Below, piece by piece: positions 36,541 to 45,151 of a DNA stretch of 64,000 nucleotides. The stretch's first letter is position 1, and each line of letters starts with the position of its first letter. The DNA is from Bacteroidota bacterium (GTDB lineage: Bacteria > Bacteroidota > Bacteroidia > Chitinophagales > Chitinophagaceae): positions 1 through 64,000 of the forward strand of contig JAEWAC010000157.1 in NCBI GenBank assembly GCA_023391895.1, in the 5' to 3' direction. Made by a program: the position numbers and the translations under genes. Below the pieces are notes generated by a model, which was not told the DNA's origin, ran no database searches, and saw only the letters and a list, made by a program, of their open reading frames with translations.

Positions 36541-37758
36541 CTATTTTAAAGAAGTAACATTTTCAAGGTATTTATAACCGCTGCCGGTATTCAGTAACAA
36601 GACTTTTTCGCCTGGCTGAATCCATTTCTGAGCTTTTAATTTTTTGAAGGCCTGCCAGAGCGCAGCGCCTTCCGGTGCTACCAGCAGGCCCTCCTGCCGG
36701 GCTATTTCTTTTACTGCAGCGATCATTTCCTCATCGGTTATGCTGATGGCCGTGCCGCTACTTTCGTATAAAACATTTAAAATGATTTTATCGGCATAAG
36801 GTTTTGGTACCCGCAGGCCGTTGGCAATGGTAAACCCGGCATCCTGGTAAGTGGCGCTGGCCTGGTGCAGGTGAAAGGCTTTTGCAATACCATCACAGCA
36901 ACTGGATTGTACCGCTACCATGCGGGGTCTTTTTCTTCCAATCCAACCCAGCCGCTCCAGTTCCTCAAAGGCTTTCCAGATGCCAATCAGCCCGGTGCCG
37001 CCACCAGTTGGGTAAAAAATAACATCCGGCAATTCCCAGTTAGATTGTTCCGCAATTTCATAGCCCATTGTTTTTTTACCTTCCAGGCGATAAGGTTCCT
37101 TTAACGTGGAGAGCTCGAACCACCCCTGCTGAACGGCTTTCCCATATGCCAGCCTGCCGCAGTCACTGATATTACCCTCCACTTCTATCAAAGAGGCACC
37201 GTATAGCCTTACTTCATCCTTAAATAACTGGGGCGTCAGTTTGGGCATAAAGACATGGGCATTGATACCGGCTCTGGCGGCATAAGCGGCCAGAGCACCA
37301 CCCGCATTTCCAGCCGTAGGTATTACAATGTCTTTGATACCCAGCTCTTTTGCTTTAGAAATAGCAGTACTAATACCCCTGGCCTTAAAAGAACCGGTAG
37401 GATTTCCAGACTCGTCTTTCCAGGTTATTGTATTTTCCGGTGCATATTTTTTTAAATTTTCTAATGCCAGTATTGGCGTAAAACCTTCTCCCAAAGAAAC
37501 AATGTGCTGCGGATTAATTACCGGCAGAAACTCCTGGTAGCGCCACATGTTGGCGGGTCTTCCTTCCAGCAAGTCCGTTGATAGGTTGAAGGAGAGATGG
37601 TATTCTCCAAAGAGGGAAGATTGACAGGCAGGTACCTGACATATCGTTTGTACAGCATCTGCTTCGTACACTTCACCGCATAGCGGGCAAACCAAATGGG
37701 ACAATAAAGAACTTCCTTCTAAGACCACCCGGCCCGCATGATAATCTACTCTCAACAT
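36541..37758 (-). CDS. Threonine synthase-like PLP enzyme with N-terminal zinc ribbon
   Basis: 405 residues from the ATG at 37758; the extra N-terminal codons to 37833 overlap the upstream gene and are unlikely. An N-terminal zinc-ribbon-like segment LVCPLCGEVYEADAVQTICQVPAC precedes the fold-type II PLP domain: SLGEGFTP, PLP-Lys in GNPTGSFKARGIS, NAGGALAAYAARAGI, and the phosphate loop YPTGGGTGLIG. This architecture is the archaeal/plant-like threonine synthase class. Its place in a Sus operon with peptidases suggests amino acid interconversion rather than plain threonine biosynthesis; that is inference. Confidence 0.85.
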   Translation of the reverse strand: MLRVDYHAGRVVLEGSSLLSHLVCPLCGEVYEADAVQTICQVPACQSSLFGEYHLSFNLSTDLLEGRPANMWRYQEFLPVINPQHIVSLGEGFTPILALENLKKYAPENTITWKDESGNPTGSFKARGISTAISKAKELGIKDIVIPTAGNAGGALAAYAARAGINAHVFMPKLTPQLFKDEVRLYGASLIEVEGNISDCGRLAYGKAVQQGWFELSTLKEPYRLEGKKTMGYEIAEQSNWELPDVIFYPTGGGTGLIGIWKAFEELERLGWIGRKRPRMVAVQSSCCDGIAKAFHLHQASATYQDAGFTIANGLRVPKPYADKIILNVLYESSGTAISITDEEMIAAVKEIARQEGLLVAPEGAALWQAFKKLKAQKWIQPGEKVLLLNTGSGYKYLENVTSLK

Positions 37759-37783
37759 AATGGTGTTTTTAAAATAAATCAAT

Positions 37784-38689
37784 TTATAGACCTGTACTGG
37801 CTGTTGGATTGTTATTGGCTGGACGGCTAGCAATCACCTTCCGTTCCTTCATATCATATTGCTGCCCTTTACCCAGGAAAAAGAAAGGTCCTGAAGTGCC
37901 ATAATCCCCTGCCGGCGTTTTGATAGTGCCGGACAAGCGTTGGTGATCATATACCGCTACATAGGAAGTACCCAGTACCTGGAATACATTGCCTTGTACC
38001 AGGATGGCCGTGCTTTCATCAATACCGATGCCCAATAATTCAGGATGTTGTTTAACTACTTCCAATAAATCAAACTGTCGGTTGCGGCGCAGGAGGTGCT
38101 GATCGATGGTAACACCCCGAACAAAGCCTAACCCTTTCGTATGATCGCCAATCAAAGTAGTATTACCCCTGGTATCACCGCGCAACAGGAAATCCGCTTG
38201 TATGCTGGCACCGGCTGACGTTCCGCCGATAATGCCGCCACGGTCCAAAAGGGCTTTAAATTCCTGGTGAGCCCTGGTATTCAGAAAGGCATCTGCAATC
38301 TTCCACTGACGGCCGCCATCAAACCATACTGCAGTTGCTTTTTTTAAAGGGGCTATAAAACTTTCTTTATCCGCTTCTTTCGGATCACGGGTATGAAGTA
38401 AGGTTACATGTTGCACGCCCAGTTCTTTCAATTTTTTTACCGTGCGATCACCATTTTTGGCAATGGATGAATCTTCACCCGCTGTAGGTATCACAACAAT
38501 CCTGGCTCTTTCCTTACCGCCCGCTCTTTTTATAAACGTTTCCCATAGGTCCTCTCCAACCGGCCCACCGCCTACAATCAACAGTGATCCGTTGTCAGGA
38601 CCTAAGGTTTTTATATCCTCTTTTAATTGTGCCTGTACAGCACTATTCCATAATAAATAAGTAGCCAGTATCCACAACAGTTTTTTCAT
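37784..38689 (-). CDS. Cyanophycinase (peptidase S51), exported
   Basis: 301 residues from the ATG at 38689, giving the signal peptide KKLLWILATYLLWNSAVQAQ. Peptidase S51 fold: LLIVGGGPVGEDLWE, IVVIPTAGEDSS, AVWFDGGRQW, the nucleophile Ser in GGTSAGASIQADFLL and GIDESTAILVQGN, all diagnostic of cyanophycinase. The family hydrolyses the aspartate-arginine polymer cyanophycin to beta-Asp-Arg. Its signal peptide and its position 16 bases after susD suggest it acts on an imported or extracellular peptide substrate. Confidence 0.9.
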   Translation of the reverse strand: MKKLLWILATYLLWNSAVQAQLKEDIKTLGPDNGSLLIVGGGPVGEDLWETFIKRAGGKERARIVVIPTAGEDSSIAKNGDRTVKKLKELGVQHVTLLHTRDPKEADKESFIAPLKKATAVWFDGGRQWKIADAFLNTRAHQEFKALLDRGGIIGGTSAGASIQADFLLRGDTRGNTTLIGDHTKGLGFVRGVTIDQHLLRRNRQFDLLEVVKQHPELLGIGIDESTAILVQGNVFQVLGTSYVAVYDHQRLSGTIKTPAGDYGTSGPFFFLGKGQQYDMKERKVIASRPANNNPTASTGL

Positions 38690-38705
38690 GTTTTTATTTT
38701 TGTCT

Positions 38706-40040
38706 TTAATAACCGGGGTTTTGAGTAAGTGCTCCATCAGCCGCTATTTCATCGGAAGGGATGGGAAAAAGAAATTTATTGGTATCCGTGATCCCAAGGA
38801 CTGCAGCAGCCCTTCCCGTACGTACCAGATCAAACCAGCGGTCGGATTCAAAGGGAAATTCCAACCGTCTTTCTTGTTCAATGGCGCGTAAAATGGCTTC
38901 TTGATCCGTTGTATACAGTGGTGTTATACCGGCCCTGTCACGAATAGCATTGAGGTCCTGTAAAGCTTCTGCCAATTTACCTTGCTGTGCCCTTGCCTCT
39001 GCACGGATAAGGTATAATTCTGCAATCCGTATAACGTAGGAAGGGTCGGTACCTTTTGGACTGCGGTAATACAAATTACCAAAATAAAGGCCGGTTGGTG
39101 TTTTATCAATCAACACGTTTCTATTGCCGCCCTTCAATGGATCATTTAATAGCGCCACCAGTTCATCCGAGGGTGCCCACTCCCTTCTTCCGGATTTGGC
39201 CGGTGGCAGCCATTGATTACTATGGTTGTTGGTGAACGACGCACTATAGGTAAGTTCAAAAACAGATTCTTCGGTGCCTTTTGCATTATTCAGGAAAAAA
39301 CTGCCATAAGGCTTGGCCAGCCTATAGGCCCCATCCTTAATCAGCCTGGAGGCATACACTTCAGCGGAATCCCACTCTTGGCGATATAAATGGTATCGGG
39401 ACCTTAAAGCATAGGCCGTTTTCTTAGTTGCCCGAAACCGGTTGGTGCCTTCCGGCAATAAGCCTTCTGCTGTTACCAGGTCTTTTAATACCTGTGCATA
39501 AGTTTCCCCCTCGCTGCTGCGGCTGATGCCTTTCTGGTCAGCAGCGGTTTTGGTGGGTGTCAGTACCAGTTGCACGCCCCCCCAGGCACGTACCAGGTCG
39601 AAATAAGAAAGGGCTCGGATAAAATGGGCTTCTCCTATCAACTGGTCTCTTTTTGATTTAGCAAATAAGGAATCGCCCACAAGGGGCACTTTTTCAATGA
39701 TCTGATTAGCGGATAAAATGGTACGGTAAATAGCCACCCATGCTGATCGTACGGTACTGTTATCCGCTGTGATGTCATGGCTATTGAACTGTGCCAGCCC
39801 TGAGGCAGAACCGGACCATTTGACATCGCCTCCCGGTAAATAGGCCAGCGAAGGATAATTGGATCCATAATAACCATCACTAGCCAGCCGACTGTATAAA
39901 CCAGTTACGGCGGTTTCAGCCGTACTGGTATTAATAATGGCGATAGATTCATCCACCTGCAGTTCCGGCTGTACCTCCAAAAACTTTTCGCAGGAAGTCA
40001 AAAGAAATAAAAGGGGTATTGTTAATTTGAAATACTTCAT
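38706..40040 (-). CDS. SusD/RagB family outer-membrane lipoprotein
   Basis: 444 residues, shorter than the usual 500-550. Lipobox LLFLLTSCEK (Cys near 17), N-terminal helical repeats (TAETAVTGLYSRLAS) and the RagB tail with AIEQERRLEFPFESDRWFDLV. It is 18 bases after susC, in standard order, and should provide the surface lid for that transporter. Its short length fits small ligands such as peptides (inference). Confidence 0.95.
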   Translation of the reverse strand: MKYFKLTIPLLFLLTSCEKFLEVQPELQVDESIAIINTSTAETAVTGLYSRLASDGYYGSNYPSLAYLPGGDVKWSGSASGLAQFNSHDITADNSTVRSAWVAIYRTILSANQIIEKVPLVGDSLFAKSKRDQLIGEAHFIRALSYFDLVRAWGGVQLVLTPTKTAADQKGISRSSEGETYAQVLKDLVTAEGLLPEGTNRFRATKKTAYALRSRYHLYRQEWDSAEVYASRLIKDGAYRLAKPYGSFFLNNAKGTEESVFELTYSASFTNNHSNQWLPPAKSGRREWAPSDELVALLNDPLKGGNRNVLIDKTPTGLYFGNLYYRSPKGTDPSYVIRIAELYLIRAEARAQQGKLAEALQDLNAIRDRAGITPLYTTDQEAILRAIEQERRLEFPFESDRWFDLVRTGRAAAVLGITDTNKFLFPIPSDEIAADGALTQNPGY

Positions 40041-40058
40041 AGTTGTTCATTCAAAAGA

Positions 40059-43000
40059 TTAGAAAGTAAGATTTGCGCCCACTTGTACCACACGGGGTTG
40101 AGGCGGCGTGCCTAAATCATAAGCCTGAGTGCTCTGGTTGTTGCCCGATACATTGATCTCAGGATCCGGGCCCAGGTACTTTTTCCATAACCACAGGTTA
40201 GAGCCTGCCAGGTAAATCCGGATGCCGGATGCGTTTATTTTTTGCACGAGGTGCCGGGGTAGTGCATAGCCGATATTCAAAGAACTAAGGCGGATAAAAG
40301 ACCCATCTTCCAAAAACCGGCTGTTCGGGTTTAAGGTGTAATTGTTCCCTTTGGTAGTCACGCGCGGCACCTCCGTAATATCTCCAGGCTTTTGCCAGCG
40401 GTTCAATTGTGTTTTAGCCATAGCCCTGCGGTCATCCCGGGTACCACCGGATTCCAGGTACCAGCGGTTGGCATTGAACACTTTGTTGCCGAACTGGTAA
40501 TTAAAAAGAAGGGCGACATCAAAGCCTTTATAAGTAAGCGTATTGTTGAAACCTCCGAAAAAGGTCGGCCATGCGTTGCCTACTACCTGCCGGTCTGCCA
40601 CTGTTAATTGCCCGTCTTTATTAACATCATCAAAAACAGCATCACCGGTTTGCGGGTCCACATACAATTGTTTGTACATGTAAAAAGAATAAACAGGATA
40701 ACCTTCGATCATGCGTTCTACATTATAATTGGCATCAATGGGAACCGGGAGCTTTTCGATTTTATTTTTATTACGTGCCAGGTTGAAGGCCGTTTGCCAC
40801 TGAAAATGTTTGGATCTAATGTTGGAGCTGATGATGGAAAGCTCAAAGCCCCGGTTACTGATTTCTCCGCCATTACTGGTAATGGAAGTATATCCGGTGA
40901 TGGCTGCCAATGGTGCATTCAACAACAGACCGGTTGTATATTTTTCATAAACATTGAATTCTATCCCAATACGGTCGTTCCATAATCCTAGATCGACACC
41001 TACATTGGATTGACGGGTTGTTTCCCATTTTAAATCCGGGTTCTCCAGTTGTTGTGGTCCCGTACCGGGCTGATCGTTATAGTTTAATCCGGCACCCCAT
41101 AATCCTCGAGCAGCAAAATCACCTATACCATTTTGGTTACCCGTCAAACCCACATTGGCACGCAACTTCAGATCGCTGACGAGGGCATTATTTTTCAAAA
41201 AACTTTCTTCCTTGATCCTCCAGGAAATACCTGCAGAAGGGAAATATCCCCACCGGTGCGCTGCTCCAAATTTGGAAGAGGCATCTGCCCGTACATTCAC
41301 CTCGGCAAAATACTTTCCGGCATAGTTATAATCGATTCTGGAGAAATAAGAAACCAGGTTGTATTGGGACCGTCGGGAAGAAGCGGTTTGGGTAGCAGCA
41401 GACGCTATTTGCTTGTAAGAGTCATTGGGGAAACTGGTACCTTCTGCCAACGTGGACTTTGCCACATTGCTTTGAATAGAATTACCGGCCAAGGCACCCA
41501 ACGCATGACGACCTGCCAGTTTTTTCCTGTAAGAAAGTGTTTGCTCTGCTACCCAAATGGTGTTTTTTGAAATGCTGGAGGAAGCATAACCTTTATTAGT
41601 AGCCCCCAGGTTGGTCAAGCTGTTCCAGTATTGGTATTCATCATAATCATTGTAATCAAGACTCCAGCTACTTTTAAATTTCAAATCACGCATGATATCC
41701 ACCTCTGCAAACAGGTTACCGATATAGCGGGTGCTTACCGATTGCATATCCGTATGGCGGATCAATATATCCAAGTTGTCGAAACCGGCCCACTTGGCAG
41801 GTGTACCATCTGGCAGATTTTTCGGCAAATAAGTTGGTGTATGCAACCCTGCCTGTAGCATACCGCCGGCGGGGCCATCACCGACCCTTGCATTGTTTCT
41901 GATGGACCGGGAAACGGTATTACTGATACCAAGACGAATCCGATCGGTAACCTGTTGATCCAAATTGATTTTGAGACTGCCTCTTTGATACCTGTTAGGA
42001 CGCACAATGGCTTCTTGGTCCGTATAGCCGCCCCCTACATAAAACCTTGTTTTATCATTACCACCAGAAACAGAAAGATCATAATTCTGTAATTGGGCAG
42101 TTCGAAAAATGTCATGCAGCCTGTCGTAAGTGGGCTGTTCTTCCGGCAGCCCACGTCCTCCTTCACTCAGGGGACGAAAGGGTCTTGTTTCATAAGTACC
42201 GCCGCTGTTGAACCAGGCTTCATTTTGAATCGTGGCATGCTCCGGACCGGTTACCAGATCCCAAAGTTCCGGCGCCCAGGCAGCACCTAAATAGGTATTA
42301 AAACTAACTTTAGGTTTTGCGTTATAGGCACCTCGTTTAGTAGTGATCAATACCACGCCATTGGCCGCTCGGGCACCATAGATAGCTGTTGCCGTCGCAT
42401 CTTTTAAAATGGTGATGCTTTCTATATCCGATGGATTGATATCGGCCAACGGATTGTTGGCTTGACCTTGCGTACTTAACTTTTGCAGCGAAGTATTGTT
42501 GATAAAAACGCCATCTACTACATATAAAGGCTCATTGCTGGCGTTAATGGAAGTGGTACCCCGGATGCGAAAAAAGATACCATCACCCGGTACGCCGGTG
42601 TTGGCAGCAATTTGCACACCTGCCACTTTTCCCTGTAATTGCTGGTCAAAACTGGCTACCGGCTTGTTTTTGATTTCTTCCGCCTTTACCGTGGCCACCG
42701 CACTGATCAAAGACCTTTTGTTTTGTGCACCATAGCCTACTACAATGATTTCGTCTAATGATTTAGTAGCCGCGCTTAAGTTCCAGTCTATAAATGGCTT
42801 TCCGTCCACACCTTGCACTTTACTCTGAAATCCAATAGCAGAGATCTCCAAAAAACTACCGGGGGGCACTGCAATAGAATAGCTGCCATCTTCACCAGAA
42901 GTAGTGCCAATACTGGAATTGACAACTTTTATAGAAACACCTGGCAAAGGTTTATTGGTAGCAGAATCTTTAATAATTCCTTTCACGGTAATGATATCCT

Positions 43001-43106
43001 GTGCAGCTGCATAATAAGGAACTATAAGCGTAACAAACAGCGCCAAGCTTAAGGAAGAACGTAAGGCTTTTGAAAGGTCTATTGTATAAAGTATATATCG
43101 TTTCAT
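40059..43106 (-). CDS. SusC/RagA TonB-linked outer-membrane transporter (no STN domain)
   Basis: 1015 residues from the ATG at 43106; the frame to 43142 has earlier in-frame starts that look less likely. Signal peptide, CarboxypepD_reg-like domain (VKGIIKDSATNKPLPGVSI, about 38-110), SusC signature region IIVVGYGAQNKRSLISAVATV, plug (YVVDGVFINNT) and a 22-strand barrel ending RVVQVGANLTF. It lacks the STN domain seen in the other SusC, so no direct sigma/FecR control is expected. First gene of the 43106-to-33954 operon. Confidence 0.95.
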   Translation of the reverse strand: MKRYILYTIDLSKALRSSLSLALFVTLIVPYYAAAQDIITVKGIIKDSATNKPLPGVSIKVVNSSIGTTSGEDGSYSIAVPPGSFLEISAIGFQSKVQGVDGKPFIDWNLSAATKSLDEIIVVGYGAQNKRSLISAVATVKAEEIKNKPVASFDQQLQGKVAGVQIAANTGVPGDGIFFRIRGTTSINASNEPLYVVDGVFINNTSLQKLSTQGQANNPLADINPSDIESITILKDATATAIYGARAANGVVLITTKRGAYNAKPKVSFNTYLGAAWAPELWDLVTGPEHATIQNEAWFNSGGTYETRPFRPLSEGGRGLPEEQPTYDRLHDIFRTAQLQNYDLSVSGGNDKTRFYVGGGYTDQEAIVRPNRYQRGSLKINLDQQVTDRIRLGISNTVSRSIRNNARVGDGPAGGMLQAGLHTPTYLPKNLPDGTPAKWAGFDNLDILIRHTDMQSVSTRYIGNLFAEVDIMRDLKFKSSWSLDYNDYDEYQYWNSLTNLGATNKGYASSSISKNTIWVAEQTLSYRKKLAGRHALGALAGNSIQSNVAKSTLAEGTSFPNDSYKQIASAATQTASSRRSQYNLVSYFSRIDYNYAGKYFAEVNVRADASSKFGAAHRWGYFPSAGISWRIKEESFLKNNALVSDLKLRANVGLTGNQNGIGDFAARGLWGAGLNYNDQPGTGPQQLENPDLKWETTRQSNVGVDLGLWNDRIGIEFNVYEKYTTGLLLNAPLAAITGYTSITSNGGEISNRGFELSIISSNIRSKHFQWQTAFNLARNKNKIEKLPVPIDANYNVERMIEGYPVYSFYMYKQLYVDPQTGDAVFDDVNKDGQLTVADRQVVGNAWPTFFGGFNNTLTYKGFDVALLFNYQFGNKVFNANRWYLESGGTRDDRRAMAKTQLNRWQKPGDITEVPRVTTKGNNYTLNPNSRFLEDGSFIRLSSLNIGYALPRHLVQKINASGIRIYLAGSNLWLWKKYLGPDPEINVSGNNQSTQAYDLGTPPQPRVVQVGANLTF

Positions 43107-43226
43107 GAACATGGTTTTGTAAATCAGCTTGTGGAATAGCAATAAGGTTGAATCCCAGGTTTTTTATGGTACCTGGCCAAACTTTTAAATCTCTTTTAGA
43201 AATGAAGCCGGCTAGTGGTTATAATC

Positions 43227-43322
43227 CTATTTACTTCCTATGCAACAGCCGGTACCGGTTAGTTCAGTCAACCGCCGACGTTACGCACACAGTAGCCGGA
43301 CTGTTGTACAGGAAGTAAATAG
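43227..43322 (-). promoter_or_regulatory. Long imperfect hairpin upstream of susC
   Basis: CTATTTACTTCCTATGCAAC (43227-43246, continuing to 43252) pairs with the inverted sequence at 43296-43322 with three mismatches over 26 bases, around a 43-base loop. It lies 120-215 bases before the susC start, in the expected leader. A transcription or RNA regulatory role is inference. Confidence 0.5.
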
Positions 43323-43561
43323 AATATAGCGTCTATACTCAACTCAATACAGATGTTGATTACAGCCGTCTTCCAAAAGGACAAGCAGAATAAATTAATA
43401 ACAATAAAAGTTGACGGAAGAACGAAAGGAAAACGCTACCGCCATAGAGGCCTGGGTCTGACAGGTGTTGCATTGCATCACTGTAAACAATTTTTAGAGT
43501 TAAACATTTGAGTAGCGCTGGCGGTTAACAGTACTCTTCAAATTGAAAGCAAACTTTAATA

Positions 43562-43590
43562 GTCTACTATTTTAGTAGACAAATATAATT
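43562..43590 (-). promoter_or_regulatory. Candidate promoter with operator palindrome
   Basis: GTCTACTA-TTT-TAGTAGAC (43562-43580) is a perfect 8-bp inverted repeat. Directly beside it, on the minus strand, TATATTTG fits the Bacteroidota -7 box TAnnTTTG; a -33 TTG at the right spacing is not convincing. The palindrome would sit just after the transcription start of the susC operon. Confidence 0.4.
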
Positions 43591-43694
43591 GGATTACTTT
43601 CAATTAAAAAAGTTTTTCTGATTATTTTTTTGAGCTTTCATGGCGCACCCAGCTCTGAGCAACATATGTAACGGGATCTGATAGTAATCCGGAA

Positions 43695-44229
43695 ATGGAT
43701 TACCAAACAGGGCTATATAGAAGCTTAGCGCTTGCTCAATTAGCACCGGGTTCTTTGGCAGTACAATTTACCAGATCCATTGGTTTTGCTGAAGATAAAA
43801 CTCTCGGTGCAACAGTTGTCGGATTTGCACTCGTGCTACTTTCCTTTATCATCATTTTATCATTAGGTTTTGCTTATGTGCAATTGGGTGAATTACCCTG
43901 GATAAAGGCTCTTTTTTTATGGAATTAGCACTATTGTTATTGGCTTAATTGCAGTGGGAACGCATAAGCCTACTAAAAAGACATTTGGCAGGACAAAATG
44001 CTTTGGGCTATTTTTACCACTTTTGTTTTTGAAAAAGAAATAATTGCGTTGATTCTCTCCAACGGTTTGATCGCTTGGCTATACAAAACAAAGCCCAAAA
44101 TTTATTCTCTACCAGCATTCTATCTTTTCCTTTTTTCATTACAGGCAAATGTGGGCATCGTGCCCCTACTTTATACCGGGAGCAGTCCTACCAGTTACAC
44201 CAACCTCAAACCTATTATGCTAGAATCCT
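43695..44229 (+). pseudogene. chrA: Chromate transporter (ChrA) remnant
   Basis: The first part reads ALAQLAPGSLAVQF and GATVVGFALVLLSFIIILSL, the N-terminal half signature of ChrA-type transporters. After a T-run near 43915 the frame shifts to YGISTIVIGLIAVGTHKPTK, and after a second shift near 43998 to MLWAIFTTFVFEKEIIAL and GLIAWLYKTKPK. The real N-terminus and most of the C-terminal half are missing. A non-functional relic. Confidence 0.65.
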
Positions 44230-44284
44230 AGACCATGACCTGTTCTGCGGGGATACCAATCATGCCCGCCCCGCCCTGGACTGG

Positions 44285-44626
44285 GCTTGGGGCAGGAAGG
44301 CCTGCTGATGGCAGGCTGTGCCTAAAAACTCAGTGAAATGATCAACCCCTTCCTTCAATTTGCCCCCGAGGCTACACCCCACCTGCTCCCTATACCGGAA
44401 GAAGACCAGCAGTTCCACATCCAACGCGTAAAGTTCGCCAAGGAATACCTGGTAGCGGTTACTAGTATTCAGACCGAAAGTGATGGTCAACATGCGACCT
44501 AGAATACACCACCCGTTATCAAAACATGAAGCCCTTTGCCCCTTTAAACCTCATTGATTTTAAACAGTAGCCTAAACGGAAAGCCCATGCTGCCCTGTAT
44601 GATGATGGCTGGCGACTGGAACGGTA
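44285..44626 (+). pseudogene. Decayed hypothetical gene
   Basis: One frame reads LLMAGCA, a stop, then KLSEMINPFLQFAPEATPHL and PEEDQQFHIQRVKFAKEYLV; after a frameshift it goes on as EYTTRYQNMKPFAPLNLIDF, a stop, and AALYDDGWRLER. Amino acid composition looks genuine, and LLMAGC could be a lipobox, but no family is recognised. Confidence 0.3.
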
Positions 44627-44840
44627 AGTCTGGCAACATTCGAGAAAACGCACAAAAACTAACGAGCATTCCTTATAAATAAGATCCAAAGAAGCATTTT
44701 CTTTTTAGTCATCACAGGGCCACCTGATTAATTTGTATTTGCATGAGAAACCACTTTAAAAATGGCACTACTCTTTTCCTTTACCAATCCTTACGGACTG
44801 CCCAAGTGTATCACACCAGCCTACCCTGCCCTATCAAAAT

Positions 44841-45003
44841 TTGAACATCCCCGCTGGCATTGAATCACCCTCTAATTTTACAGGGCTCCTCTCCACTGGT
44901 GTGAAAAGAAAACCCGTGTTGTATGCTTTATCCTTTTCCATATGGCTGTTTCCTACCTCAGAGAACCCATTGCCGCTGGTGCTTGGACCGGTTCACTTCC
45001 TTT
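44841..45003 (+). repeat. About 160-bp repeat, copy 1 (ahead of adhesin gene)
   Basis: Closely similar to 48171-48327, and over its first 100 bases to 61266-61367. Shared blocks include TGAACATCCCC, TCTAATTTTACAGGGCTCCT, GAAAAGAAAACC and GAGAACCCATTGCCGCTGGT. It lies 150-310 bases upstream of the adhesin start codon. Confidence 0.75.
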
Positions 45004-45151
45004 TTAACAGGATACACATCTGATCGACGTGGGTACAACTGCCTTTATTCAATGCTATAATTAGAAAAATAATCTAATAGTCAGCTTATTGTGAATGTAG
45101 CCTTCCCTTCCTATATTACGCTCCCATTCCAAACTAACTATAAGCTTCCCT

